64,000 nt of DNA from assembly GCA_038501625.1 (NCBI GenBank), contig JAZAYU010000220.1, forward strand, positions 682,001 through 746,000, read 5' to 3'. Origin of the DNA: Corbicula japonica (lineage: Eukaryota; Mollusca; Bivalvia; Venerida; Cyrenidae). The position numbers and the translations under genes are program-made. The stretch's first letter is position 1, and every line of letters begins with the position of its first letter. The notes under the pieces are model-generated. The model was not told where the DNA came from. It ran no database searches and saw nothing but the letters and a program-made list of their open reading frames with translations. Shown here in pieces: positions 33,968 through 46,120 of the stretch.

Positions 33968-34314
33968 TTTCTGTAGGGATGCATATTTGAAAATGAGCCA
34001 ATTAAAGACACAATGTAAAGATAAAATAAATTTTGATGCAGTCATGCAGTTTATGTTAAACTAACCCTTTCCTCCATAGACACACCTTTATTGCATGGGC
34101 AAACAGTGTAGATCCAGATCAGCCAACACATCTGTGCCATCTGATCAGGATCTGCACTGTTCGCTTTTTTATTCACACATGTGTAAAAATGCATATATAT
34201 GGAGGAAAGGGTAAAAAAAGAAAAAGGAGTTTCTGTAGGGATGCATACTTGAAAATGAGCAAATCAAAGACACAAGTTGACGATAAAATTAATTTTGATG
34301 CAGTTGTGCAGCCT
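33968..34314. repeat. ~85-bp direct repeat flanking a family A MITE
   Basis: Copies 33968-34051 and 34229-34314 start tttctgtagggatgcata and end ttgatgcagt..tgcag; the A element 34061-34213 lies between. Confidence 0.85.
34061..34213. mobile_element. Family A MITE, internally deleted
   Basis: ctaaccctttcctcc start, ggaggaaagggtaa end; second module missing. Confidence 0.85.
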
Positions 34315-34554
34315 TAGTTAAATAAAGCATGTTATATTTATTTTACAACTCTGTGGATCGATGTATTTTATTCAGTGTCGTGCCAGTGTGGAGATTTATT
34401 CTCCTCTCAGCATTATCTTGATTTTTTTTCAACAATTGCAATATTTTTTACATTTGAAAAATGAATTGTTTTATGACAGTCATTGAAAATCAAAATAATA
34501 AAAGTTAATGTATAAATGCCGTTTTATCAAGTGTTTCTTCAGAGGTTGATATTC

Positions 34555-34829
34555 TTAACCCTTTAATCCATATATGTGCCATTATTTCCTAGGCGAACAG
34601 TGTAAATCCTAATCAGAAAGCACTAATGTGCAGGCTGATCTGGACTTACACTGGTCGCACATTAGATCCAGTGTAGATCTGCACTGTTAGCTAATTGTTC
34701 AGAAACAAATCAAATATAAAAAAAAAGCAAACAGTGCAGATCCTGATCAGACAGAATTGCTGTGCTGGAGGATCTTGCTCTACATTGGTCGTATATGCGC
34801 TTAAGACATATATATGGAGTAAAGGGTTA
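34555..34829. mobile_element. Family A MITE, long variant
   Basis: TTAACCCTTTAATCC start, GGAGTAAAGGGTTA end; an additional module inserted in the middle. Confidence 0.85.
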
Positions 34830-35069
34830 TTTGTATTTGTGGATTCCTTTAGTTAGTACATAACCAATCATTGAATTGTTTAATCTCAAAAATGACCAAT
34901 CTTTATTCAAAATTGATCGGGGAACATTTTCCATAAGATGTTGCCCTAAACCGACCAGAATATCATGCAACCAATTTCTGGAGTTTACCAGTTCAGATAA
35001 AGTACATGTGTCGACCCTATATGTAGATATACATTGTTGAAGTATGTTATTTTATAAGTTGTTCTGGCC

Positions 35070-35215
35070 TGAAGGTTATAAAACTGAGAATGGAAACCAA
35101 TCTGAAATTTCAAGCATCAGATTGGCTTAAAGGGAGAACAGTCACCATTTCAGCCAATCAGATCCTTGAGATTTGAGACTGGTTTCCATTCTCAGTTTTA
35201 TAATCTTGGAGCCTG
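35070..35215. mobile_element. Family B MITE
   Basis: gaaggttataaaactgag ... ctcagttttataatcttgg; core diverged. Confidence 0.88.
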
Positions 35216-35957
35216 GCTTTTGTTAACCCACTGCATTCATCTTGTACTTAGCACTTTAACTTTGTACTTGTTCGACCTAGCACAACATGCATTGCTTTGC
35301 TCTGGATCAAGAAACCTTCAAGATTGTGAAAAAAACAACAACCAGAACCTAGCTACTTTGGGAAAATCACTTTTTTTAGAATAAATGACAAAATTTATGC
35401 GAATGAGTGCATTGCTAGTTGGAATGGTCGAGCAAGGTTTACAGATGTAATGTTTGGCATGAATGGTTTGCATACAGAACTGTATTGTAGGAATAAAGTT
35501 TTCATGCAATATGTACAGCAATTATCATGGCATGAGTTCAGAGATGCATGTGTAATACAGTAACAGAATGTATGTTTTGGGATGGAGTTGGACCTTTCTT
35601 CTGACTAGCATGCCTGCACATCGGACAAACTGTTCTAGACAGAAAATTGTAGAAGTGATCAGCAGCTATTGTTTTCTGTTTGTTTGGACCTGTATATAGA
35701 TCTACCTATGTAGAATGTACTCTGTATATATCATCTATTTATCACATAATCGCTTAGATCTATGTTGTGCTATGTATTTAGCAGTGTAGTTTATCCGTCA
35801 TTTAATCTCGAGTTTTCTTTGTCAGTTTGGAAATTAATTAATTCTTATAACTGTTATATTTAATAACATGCAGCCTACAATTGAAAGTTTTGGGATGTTT
35901 TGAAATCTGTGATTTGAATTCCTATTGGTAATTGAATGAGGGCAAAGTTAAATTCTG

Positions 35958-36131
35958 TGCCCAAGATCACAAAACTTAGAATTGAGACCAGTCTTATATC
36001 TCAAGCAACTGATCGGATGAAATAGAGACTAGTATCTGATCAATTGAAATAGAGACTAGCTCTATATCAGCCAGTCAGATGCTTGAGATTAGAAACTGGT
36101 CTCCCAGCTTCAGTTTCAGGATCTTGGTCCC
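35958..36131. mobile_element. Family B MITE with internal duplication
   Basis: gcccaagatcacaaaactta ... tttcaggatcttggtccc; 'gatgaaatagagactag' is duplicated near the core. Confidence 0.8.
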
Positions 36132-36299
36132 TGTGGAATTTTGGCTGTGTGTGCAGTTTTTGCACTTGTTACTTTACAGGTTTGGAAACAACCCACATTT
36201 TTGTGCATATTTCTTGGTTTTTATCAGGCTGTTATATTCAATAAAGTGTTGTATATTGAGAATGAATATCTGTCACTCTGTTTTTCCAATTGTGCTCAA

Positions 36300-36436
36300 G
36301 GCTGAAAATTATAAAACTGAGATTTGAAACCAGTCTCAAATCTCAAGCATCTGATTGGCTGAAATGGTGACCAGTCTAAATCAGATGCTTGAAGATTTGA
36401 GACTGTTTTCAAATCTCAGTTTTATAACCTTGGGCC
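36300..36436. mobile_element. Family B MITE
   Basis: ctgaaaattataaaactgag ... cagttttataaccttgggcc; short central deletion. Confidence 0.88.
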
Positions 36437-36655
36437 AAAATCTTAGAATTTCTGCTCATTTGAAGGCTAATTGTTTGCCTATCACATTTGCAGAAACTGT
36501 GTGTTCTCTCTTATGTTTATTGCATGCTATTAGATTCAGCTGAGTTTTCAACAAGACTCATTCATAGTGATCCTTTTTTTATGCAGTGCCCCAAGAACAT
36601 TTAGTTAGGCTAGTTTAAAGTTAATCTTTTAAAGCTAAATTGAGAATTTGATAAC

Positions 36656-36865
36656 AAACCCTTTACTCCATAGATACGCTTTTATCACATGGACAAACAG
36701 TGTAGATCCAGATCAGCTGGCATCTCCTTGGTTTCTGATCAGGATCTGCACTTATTGATTCATTTAGGTTATTTCTGACCAAGAAGCGAACATTGTAGAT
36801 CCTGATCACCTGGCACAAATGTTTGCACATGCGATAAAATCGTTTTTTATGGAGTAAAGGGTTAA
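36656..36865. mobile_element. Family A MITE
   Basis: aaaccctttactccatag start, ggagtaaagggttaa end; right module shortened. Confidence 0.88.
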
Positions 36866-37050
36866 AAGAATTTTGTAGATTTTCTTTGTGCCATAAGATA
36901 AGCTTTAATTGTGCATCTATCAGGATGTCTGCATGTAAGAAAGTCCTGCCATTAGGCAAGCAGATAATGGAGATGTTAGTTCATTTAAACAATTAGCTTT
37001 CGGCATAAAATTAAACCCACATTGCTTAGTACTGCTAATAACAAATTTTG

Positions 37051-37117
37051 CAAACACTATAGACCCAGATCAGTCTGCGCAGCAACACTGGCTGATAAGG
37101 GTCTACACTGTTTACTG
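37051..37117. mobile_element. Family A fragment
   Basis: actatagacccagatcag ... gataagggtctacactg, one half-module. Confidence 0.65.
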
Positions 37118-37415
37118 TAGAGCTTGTTCAGTCAATTAATGATGCAAACATTTCTAACATTTCGAAGAACAAATGAAAGGACTAGCCTTTACATTAATTT
37201 TGTGCATTAAGAGTTCAGTAAACTAGTATCACAATGTGAGTCTTGTATAGCAAAATGCATGAACTGGGACCTTGGGAACTAAGGAATGCTAAAGTATACT
37301 CCTTAACATTTCTCATTCTTTGCTGAAAATGTCTCTCTTAAAAATTAGCATGGCTTTTAGGTATGTTTTGAAAAATGATTGGATTTCATAAACAAGGTAT
37401 GAACAATGAAGTAGG

Positions 37416-37601
37416 AACTTTTTACTTCATGGGATACAGTTTATACAGGATCTGCACTGTTTGCTGTTTGATTCATAGGTTATTTCTTACCAAAATGTGA
37501 CCAGTGCAGATCCTGATCAGACGGCACGGATGTGCTGGCTGATCTGGATCTACACTGGTCGCACATGGGTAAAAATGCGTATATATGTAGGAAAGGGTTA
37601 A
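37416..37601. mobile_element. Family A MITE, left end deleted
   Basis: tttttacttcatgggat start, aggatctgcactgtttgc, then full right module to ggaaagggttaa. Confidence 0.8.
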
Positions 37602-37633
37602 GTTCTACCCAAGTTGAAAGACCATTTTTTAAA

Positions 37634-37863
37634 AACTTTTTACTCCATATATACTTGTTTTAACAGATGTGTGACCAGTGTAGATCATCATGCACACGGC
37701 ATCAGATCTGGATCAGCACTGGTTGCATCTTAGTGAAAAATAACTTAGTGCATCCAAACGCAAACAGTTTACATCCTGATCAGACAGCACAGATGTGCCA
37801 GCTGATAAGGATCTACACTGTTTGCCCTGGTAATAAAAGTGTATCTATGAAGTAAAGACTTAA
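37634..37863. mobile_element. Family A MITE
   Basis: tttttactccatatatac start, gaagtaaagacttaa end; lies 32 bp from the previous copy. Confidence 0.82.
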
Positions 37864-38251
37864 ATAAAAAATCCAATAATCTTTCATTACACATGCCTTT
37901 GCTTAATTTGAAATTTAAGTATTAGTTGATTTTTTATTTCTGTGGAATATAAACCATGGAGAGAATTTTTTTCCAAATTGTAAAGTCCTTGACTGCATAT
38001 CATACGTTGGGTATGCAATTACCATACAATACAAAATTAATAAATTAAAAAGCCACATTTTCAGCAACAGAGAGTTTTTGTCAAGATTTAAATGCATGAT
38101 TTGAGTACAATATGTAAGAGTTACCTAACACCACTGCCTTTGTCGAGCACATGGTTTGTATGTAGACATGATGATGTAGATCCATAGTGCACCTACCTAG
38201 ACATGCAGCTGCCAAAGGACGAGTCAACTACCATGGATTACCTTGCTTACC

Positions 38252-38494
38252 TTAACCCTTGACTCCATGTATACACATTTTATCACATGTGTTGCTAGTG
38301 CAGTTCCAGTTCAGCCGAGGGATCCAAGCTGTCTGATCAGGATCTGCACTGGTCGCTTTTTGGCCAGAAATAACCTAATAAATAAAAAGGTGAACAGTGC
38401 AGATCCTGATGAAATGGCACCAATATACCTTCTGATAGATCTGGATCTACCATGTCACCCACATCATAAAGGTTTATGTATGGAGTAAAAGGTT
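38252..38494. mobile_element. Family A MITE, full length
   Basis: TTAACCCTTGACTCC start, ggagtaaaaggtta end; ggccagaaataacctaat centre. Confidence 0.88.
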
Positions 38495-38583
38495 ATGTGT
38501 TGGCCATAATAAATATTGGCATATGACATGGAGGCAACACATAACATTACTGGTCCATAACTGCCCAAGGACTAGTCTTCCAA

Positions 38584-39803
38584 TAACCCTTTCCTCCATA
38601 GACACACATTCAGTGCATGGGCGAACAGTGTAGATCCTGATCAGGATCTGCACTGTTCCCTTTTTGTGTCGCCCTTTTGAAGAAATGGCGATAAATAGGG
38701 ATCACTTTGTCCGTTCGTCCGTCCGTCACGAAAACTTAACATTGGCTATAACTTTGCCATTTCTTAATATTTCTTCATCAAACTTTCAAATTATACTGCT
38801 TATGACAACACGGTCATGATTATGCCAAATTCTTTAGGTCAAGGTCACATTTGATGGAGTTATGCCCCTTTTTCGTCACGAAAACTTAACATTGGCTATA
38901 ACTTTGCCATTTCTTAATATTTCTTCATCAAACTTTCAAATTATATTGCTTATGACAACACGGTCATGATGATGCCAAATTCTTTAGGTCAAGGTCACAT
39001 TTGATGGAGTTATGTCCCTTTTTCGTCACGAAAACTTAACGTTGGCTATAACTTTGCCATTTCTTAACATTTCTTCATCAAACTTTCAAAATATATTGCT
39101 TACAACAACACGGTCTTCATGATACCAAAATCTTTAGGTCAAGGTCACATGCAACAAAGTTATGCACCTATTCATACTTATATTTTGTCATGAAAACTTA
39201 ATCTTGGCTATAACTTTGCCATTTCTCAATATTTCTTCATGAAACTTTCAAATTATATTGCTTATGACAACACACTCATGATGATGCCAAAATCTTTAGG
39301 TCAAGGTCATATTTGTTGCAGTTCTGCCCCTTTTTGTACTTGGATTTTGAAATAACTTTGCCATGTCTCTATACTTCTTCATGAAACTTTCAAATTATAT
39401 TGCTTATGACAACATGCTCATGATGATGCCAAATTCTTTAGGTCAAGATCATATTTGTTGGAGTTATGCCCCTTTTTTGTACTTGGATTTTTACACGAAA
39501 ACTTAATGTTGGCTATAACTTTGCCATTTCTCAATATTTCTTCATGAAACTTCCAAATTATATTGCTCAAGACAACACACTCGTGATGATGAGATGTTGT
39601 TTCGGTCAAGATGGAGTTATGCCCCTTTTTGAACTTGCATTTTTTTCCGACATTGTACCAGAGGGCGACACAAGTGTTCAAATGAACACCCATCTAGTTT
39701 ATTCGTTAGGTTGTTTCTGACCGAAATGTGACCAGTGCAGTTCCTGATCAGACGGCACGGATCGCACATGCATAAAAATGTGTATATACAGAGGAAAGGG
39801 GTA
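38584..39803. mobile_element. Family A MITE split by element D
   Basis: taaccctttcctcc to gcactgttccc, then element D, then attcgttaggttgtttctg ... gaggaaaggggtaa. Confidence 0.85.
38665..39700. mobile_element. Element D with internal ~150-bp tandem units
   Basis: Bounded by gtgtcgcccttt and agggcgacac inverted ends. Inside, a unit with cacgaaaacttaac, ggctataactttgccat, ttcttcat and ggtcaaggtcacat repeats about six times; the first three are spaced 150 bp. Also ccgttcgtccgtccgtc. It may be a bivalve-type dispersed repeat. No protein. Confidence 0.85.
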
Positions 39804-41087
39804 ATCACACTTTCTTCCAGAGACAAAATCTGACCAGTCCTAAAAATTACAAGAATATGCAAAGTACAATAAGTACATTGTTCAGTAATTACGTATAACA
39901 GTTAGTTAATCAGATTTTGAAAACTAAGATACTAAGCATAAAAATTAAGTGAACTAAACAGATGATACATTTCCACAAGACTGTTGATGTGAACACCGGT
40001 AACATTGAAGAAAAATACTTTCCAAAGATAAAAACACTAGCATTTGTTGTTTCCTATAGCCTTGAGCCTTCCATACTGGTGTACAATGCTTTAAATGAAC
40101 TTTGAAATGAACATGACATTTAGTAGTTATGTTTTGAGTGTGTTTTTGAGGAAATTTTTCTTTCGTGAATTTTATTTAATTGAGCTAATACTGTATATTT
40201 TGTTGCACTGCTCATAAAAACAAATTCAACATTTTTCAAGTTTAATGTACATTTAAAGGAATTAACACAGCTGAGGAAAGCTTCAAGGCTATAAGCTACA
40301 GTAAATTGGACTTGGTGTAAACTTGTCATTTTACGCTTAAAAGACTATTTCCAAAGATAGTAAAATAACTGAACTTTAATACTTTGGAAAAACACAATTA
40401 ACTGTTAAAATAGTGGATGTTGCCCATTTTCTCTCCCCTTTCATTTGTTTATCCTCGAACATAACTGCGGAATGAATTTCTGGTATTGTGAACCAGTTTT
40501 GACAGTTTCTTAGTGAACAATACATAAGCTTCTATTCCAATTATATATAAACCCTTTTTACTTTGGAAAAACTTTTTTTATAAATATATATAAATTAGTT
40601 TGTCATATTTGAGACTCATAATATGGGATTTTTAAAAAACGTATAGGCAAATTGAAACAATATTCCTATTAAGGGACCTAATTTTTATTAAGTTCCGTCA
40701 ATATCTAATAGTTACACTTCAACTTGATCCTCTACGATGAAGTCTTATTCACCTAACAAATCATAATTCTGATGGTACACAGTGTGAAGTATTACTGTAA
40801 GAGGTGTGGATACAGTTAAAAGCGGCACACAATATATGAGCACACTGTTTTGACATGTGACATCAATTAGCACACATGTTTTGCCATGAGTTGCTGAGAA
40901 AAAAATGTGCCATTCCAACAGCCATTTGATAAAAGACGTTTTTTCATGATTTCTCCTGATAATTTCTGTATTCATGACACTCTCTTTAAACAACCCAACT
41001 GTTTTCCGTCAAATATCGATTCAATACTTTAATTTTAAAAAGTGTAAGGAAAAAAATATCAAAAGACACAAACATATTTAAGTTCTC

Positions 41088-41324
41088 TTAACCCTTAACT
41101 CCATATATATACATTCTATTGCATGGACAAACAGTGTAGATGAAGACCAGTCAGCATATACACTGTTTGCATTATGATTTATTAGGTTATTTCTGACCAA
41201 TAAGCAAACAGTGCAGATCCAGATCAGATGCACGTGCGATAAAAACCCTTATTATATGGAGATGATCTGGATCTTCACTGGACGCACATAGGATATAAAT
41301 TGTACATGTTGAGAAAAGGGTTAT
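41088..41324. mobile_element. Family A MITE
   Basis: TTAACCCTTAACTCC start, gagaaaagggtta end; interior rearranged. Confidence 0.85.
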
Positions 41325-41334
41325 TGACAGTATA

Positions 41335-41780
41335 TAGTTATTTCATATGTGATTTGGGAACAGTTAATCTGTTGGCCCGAGGTGGAGGGGCTAGCGTTTT
41401 GAACTGTTGCCCGAGGCCGTAGGCCAGGGGCAACAGTTCAAAACACTATCCCTGACACAGAGGGACAACCGTTTGACTGTTCCCAGATCACATATGAAAT
41501 AACTGTTTTATTACCTGATCAATTCAATGGGGGAATCCTCTATGACTTTAGAGCGTGCGAGGGAAACAGTTGAAACTATTGACCGGTCAACAGTTTGCTC
41601 AACAAACTGTCACTCACAGGGGGGGAATCCTCTATGATGTCAGAGCACTCGAGGGAAACAGTCGAAACTATTCACCGGTCAACAGTTTGCGAACAGGGAC
41701 GTTTTAAGAATTTCAGAAAACAGTAAGAAATACCAAATTACATTTATATAAGGTATCAGGTAATAAATTAAACTATAACA
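41335..41780. repeat. Composite foldback repeat
   Basis: gttatttcatatgtgat (41337) pairs with atcacatatgaaataac (41489); gttttgaactgttgccc pairs with gggcaacagttcaaaac; a direct duplication (ggggaatcctctatga ... accggtcaacagtttgc) follows at 41529 and 41623; tattacctgat pairs with atcaggtaata at the right end. Confidence 0.8.
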
Positions 41781-42261
41781 TAGTCCTTTAAGCTACTAAG
41801 CTCTCATATGTATACACCAAGCTGTTATAATTTACATTAAGACTGGTGAGAACAATTGTCCAGAACAAGTGATATCTTAGTTCTTTTCATTAACATTGTT
41901 TTATATGTTTGTGTGCTTTTGCATGCAACATTGTTGAGATGATGGGTAGGTTGAAGTTATTTCACCAAGACAAATTGTACTTGTGTCTTCATATGATAAC
42001 CTGTTGGGGCTAGTATGAGGTTGGTGCACCTTAGAACCTTGTTTAAACCCCCAGTGACAAATTGTTTAGCCCATGACCGTTCCAAGGCAGTAACCCCTCA
42101 GGTTCTCACTTCTGTTAATTGTGGTGTCCATATTAAAACTGATTTTTGTAATACCATGCTATCTTCTCCCCTCTTCTTTTTGGCTGTGTGGGGAGGATGT
42201 GTCTGCTAGATATGGCCTTTGCATATTTCACTTTTATAGCAAATATGGAACGAGAGACAGT

Positions 42262-42280
42262 AAGAGAGAGAGAGAGAGAG
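42262..42280. repeat. (GA)n microsatellite
   Basis: Nine to ten GA units. Confidence 0.9.
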
Positions 42281-42341
42281 CCATACCCCCAGCAAAGAAT
42301 TCATTGATGAGGCTACAGGTAACATGCAAAGGGGCTATTTC

Positions 42342-42556
42342 TTAACCCTTTACTCCATGGCATATTGTTTTTATTTATAAACAAGTCAGCTTGCACATCC
42401 ATTCCATCTGATTAGAATTTTCAATGTTGACTTTTTGATTCATTAGATTATTTCTTACCAAAAGCCAAATTGTACATTCTGATCTGATGGCACAGATCTA
42501 CACTGTTTGCACATGCGATAAAACCAATATACATGATTGTATATGGAGTAAAGTGT
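42342..42556. mobile_element. Family A MITE, degraded
   Basis: TTAACCCTTTACTCC start, ggagtaaagtgtt end; modules eroded. Confidence 0.8.
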
Positions 42557-42700
42557 TGCAGCTAAATATGACATGGGGATAATAGATCATTTATGGCATT
42601 CACTGACCCAATAGGCATTGTGACATAATAATTCTTGCTTAAAGGTAATTAAGACAAAAAAATCAAATTAACAAAATTCCAACTACCAGTAAGAAATCTA

Positions 42701-43300
42701 AACTAGATGGGTGTTCAGTTGAACACTTGTGTCGCCCTCTGGTGCTATGTCAGAATAAAAATGCAAGTACAAAAAGGGGCATAACTCCATCAAAGAATTT
42801 GGCATCATCATGAGCGTGTTGTCATAAGCAATATAATTTGAAAGTTTGATGTAAAAATATTAAGAAATGACAAAGTTATAGCCAACTTTAAGTTTTCGTG
42901 TAAAAATCCAATTACAAAAAGGGGCATAACTCCATCAAATGTGACCTTGACCTTGAGAATTTGGCATCATCTCATGCAAGTTGTCATAATCAATATAATT
43001 TGAAAGTTTGATGAAAAAAAATATTAAGAAATGACAAAATTATAGCCTACGTTAAGTTTTCGTGTAAAAATCCAAGTACAAAAAGGGGCATAACTCCATG
43101 AAATGTGACATTGACCTTGCGAATTTGGCATCATCTCGAGCGTGTTGTCATAAGCAGTATAATTCAAAAGTTTGATAAAGAAATATATTAAGAAATGGCA
43201 AAGTTATAGCCAACGTTAAGTTTTCGTAACGGACGGACGGACGGATGGACAAAGCGGTCCCTATGTATCGCCATTTCTTCGAAAGGGCAACACAAAATTT
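42701..43300. mobile_element. Element D, second copy, reverse orientation
   Basis: aactagatgggtgttcag, ttgtgtcgccctctgg ... cgccatttcttcgaaagggc; three internal units against about six in the first copy. Confidence 0.85.
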
Positions 43301-43654
43301 GATTAATTTTTATGCATATGCATGAAAATACATGTCAGGCAATTATTACCATGGTATCAACCAACTGTTCTTTCACCTTAAGGCGTCGCAAACATTGCAT
43401 ATGGCGAAAACAGGCTAAAATTTCAAAAATGAATTCTGGGAAAAATACTTATTGCCACCTAGATTTTAGTAAAGAAATGTATTAAGCTAAGGATGTAGTT
43501 AATGTTTGCAAGCTCAATATAGTCTAATTCATGTTCGAATTATCAAGCACATACTAAAACAAAAGAAAAACCGTTTGCATGAGAACTCTGAAATTCATGG
43601 ACAATATACCAAACCAACTCGTACCTGAAATAATTATATGCTGGTCTACAAAGA

Positions 43655-43775
43655 ATAATTTGATGAAGAAATATCAAGAAATGGCAAAGTTATAGCCTAT
43701 GTCAAGTTTTCATGATGGACGGACAGACACAGCTATCCCTATGTAACGCCTTTTCTTTGAAATGCCAAGACAAAA
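43655..43775. mobile_element. Element D fragment, reverse orientation
   Basis: gatgaagaaatatcaagaaa, gcaaagttatagcc, gatggacggacagac, then ctatgtaacgcctttt. Confidence 0.75.
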
Positions 43776-44097
43776 ATGAAGGTGCAAGTTGTATAATTAT
43801 AATAACATCAAGATTACGATGGTATTATGTCATTTATGATTTATTTAACCATTCTTAGCTTTAAAATAGTTCTGGCTTTTTATGAGTATTATGAGATCAC
43901 TCATCACGGGTGAACAGGTGGGCTGCATCCTGATTTTGGTCTGGAGCAAAACTCCAACACAAAGCTATCGACAGTGTAATGTACAAGAACAATCACTCTG
44001 CACTTCGTAATTTTGGAGTTCGTTTTTTTGTAGTTGGTTTGTTCCCCTTTGTTTAATTTTTTTTTATACTGAGTGTAACTCCTATGTACGGAATTCC

Positions 44098-44225
44098 ATA
44101 TAGGACAGCGTACTGCTTACTGCCAACTGCATACGGCTTACTGCTTAATGCTTACGGCTTACTGCGTTCTGCTTACTGCTTACGGCTTTCTGCTTGCTGC
44201 TTACCGCCTACTGCGTGCTGCTTAA
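44098..44225. repeat. Degenerate 7-bp tandem repeat
   Basis: Reiterated tactgct / tacggct words (gcttactgcttacggc) over about 125 bp. Confidence 0.85.
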
Positions 44226-44559
44226 AGTTGAAATGAAAGTATAAAGCTGCGAGAATTGAGTGCCCGAGATGGACGGGCATGCAGACCATTTGTTTCAGAA
44301 GTACTTGGATATGAATTATAGTATTGTAGAGATTACAGCAACACTCGGAAGCAAACATGGTTTATTTTTCAGGAATGATCTAATGTTGTTAACCTTGATC
44401 GATTTTGCTCAAACAAAATATACACTAAATTTTTAATTTAACAGTCGTCTCAAACACAGTAAATATACTGAGGTTCGGACAGGACTGCATATAGTGTATA
44501 TTCAGTTCAATAGCTACTAGGCTTGTATCACTTTAGATTAACATAACTTGATAGAAATA

Positions 44560-44690
44560 ATCTGCGCGCTCATATAAAATGTGTTGATTTTGCGCGAACA
44601 TTCTTTTTTTTGCGAAATAAAATACATGTATCATAGTATGGCTCGCTGGTCGCTGGTTCTTCCTGACATCGCTCCCCATCGTCTTTTAAC
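44560..44690. repeat. CGCGAAAT-type repeat, copy 1
   Basis: gcgcgaaca, gcgaaataaaatacatg, tagtatggctcgctgg, ctgacatcgctcccca; paired with copy 2 near 45490. An open frame of 102 codons here coincides with the repeat and is not accepted as a gene. Confidence 0.6.
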
Positions 44691-44934
44691 AGAAATCGCC
44701 AAAACGATCCCACCTTCCAATCCCCACTTCCCGGTTCCTTTTGAGCTACTTTTGGAACAACGAGAGGGGCGTAACGTGAATATGATTAGTGTTACTCATG
44801 AGACGGGTTTGGGAGGACCATCTCCCGGGTTTGGTAATGGAGTCCGAGGGTGGACCGCGGGAATTATGTTTTATTCTTGCGGCTACTAACGAGTTTTAGA
44901 AATTACTTTTAAGCATACAGATTAATTTACTGAC

Positions 44935-45198
44935 CAATAAACCATTCCCTCAATATGTTCACCTTTTTCAAATGATCTCACGTGCGAACAGTGTAGATCC
45001 AGATCACCCAGCATATCCGTACCATCTGATCAGGATCTGCACTGTTTTCTTTTTGGTTATTAATAACATAATAAATGAAAAAAGTATAAAGTGCAGATTC
45101 TGATCAGATGGCCGCGGATGTGTCGGTGATCTGGATCTACATTGTTCGCCCACAGATACAGGTCATATCCTATGGAGAAAAGGGTTAAATTCACTTCT
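44935..45198. mobile_element. Family A MITE, last copy in window
   Basis: cgaacagtgtagatccagat ... gatctggatctacattgttc, ggagaaaagggttaa end. Confidence 0.8.
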
Positions 45199-45484
45199 TG
45201 ACACGAAAGAGTCCCATTTCACACATATAACTCACATTTTAATGCATTTTCGTATTTTTAAAGAGTTTCATGTTTTCAACCTTTATTAAGTTTCACGAGA
45301 GAAAATGACTTTATTTAAATGAGAATAAATGTGGTATCATTTTATTTCGCGCGGGTTTAAATTTTGCGCATTTCGCATCCGTCAATACGCGAATTTAAAG
45401 CCCTTTGAATTAACTATGTGTGTTAGTTTATCTTAATAGAAAAATATCTTAATAGAAAAATACAATTGCTCGCTTAAATTGACC

Positions 45485-45590
45485 TATATCATTTGTTGCT
45501 TTTGCGCGAAAAGTCATTCTCGCGAAATTAAATGATATCACAGTATCGCACGCTGCTACGCTCCTGACATCGCCCCACAACTCCACCCAC
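45485..45590. repeat. CGCGAAAT-type repeat, copy 2
   Basis: ttgcgcgaaaagtcattctc, gcgaaattaaatgatatcac, tcctgacatcgccccac; degenerate direct repeat of 44560-44690. Confidence 0.6.
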
Positions 45591-46050
45591 GTCCATCCCT
45601 TAGCTTCCCCTGGAAGTTTAATCGACACTGGCAGAAGACAGAATGCCCTTGTGAATAGATTCATTCATTGACAATCATTTATACAAAAGGTACCCTCAGA
45701 AGGGCCTCACAAATAATCATTTTAACAAAAGAGTGAAGACAAAGTTTGCAGAACCAATCACATTCACAATAGTGGACAGGATAAAGATTTAAATATCAAA
45801 AAGTCCTATTTTAAATAATAAAAGGTGCCTGCACGCGTGAACAATTTAGAGATTAGTTGGAAGTTTTGGTAAAGGGGGATATTTCTTATGAATTTAGACC
45901 TACATGTATCCTGGCCGCATAGGAGGTAAAATATTTCAAAATTTTGTGGTTACTATGAGAATGTTCTGCTAAAATTAAAAGCTACATTTACATGTTACTC
46001 GGGAAATAGGACATCGTTGAGAAAAATGTGCAGTAGTGTCCGTATTTGTT

Positions 46051-46120
46051 GGCCTCGGTAGCTCAATTAGTAAAGCGTTGGTACAGGAAGCCGGAGATCC
46101 GAGGTTCAAATCCTGAGCCC
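46051..46120 (+). repeat. tRNA-derived SINE head or tRNA pseudogene
   Basis: ggcctcggtagctcaattag (A-box-like) and gaggttcaaatcctgagccc (B-box-like). Acceptor ends pair only partly (ggcctcg/tgagccc) and the anticodon arm is poor, so not a working tRNA gene. Abuts a family B copy. Confidence 0.6.

Noticed and set aside
44581..44889. 102-codon plus-strand frame
   Set aside because: It begins in a CGCGAAAT-type repeat, with no recognised domain or neighbouring exon.
46051..46120. Functional tRNA gene
   Set aside because: The acceptor stem is mismatched and the anticodon arm is not formed; SINE-derived or pseudogene.
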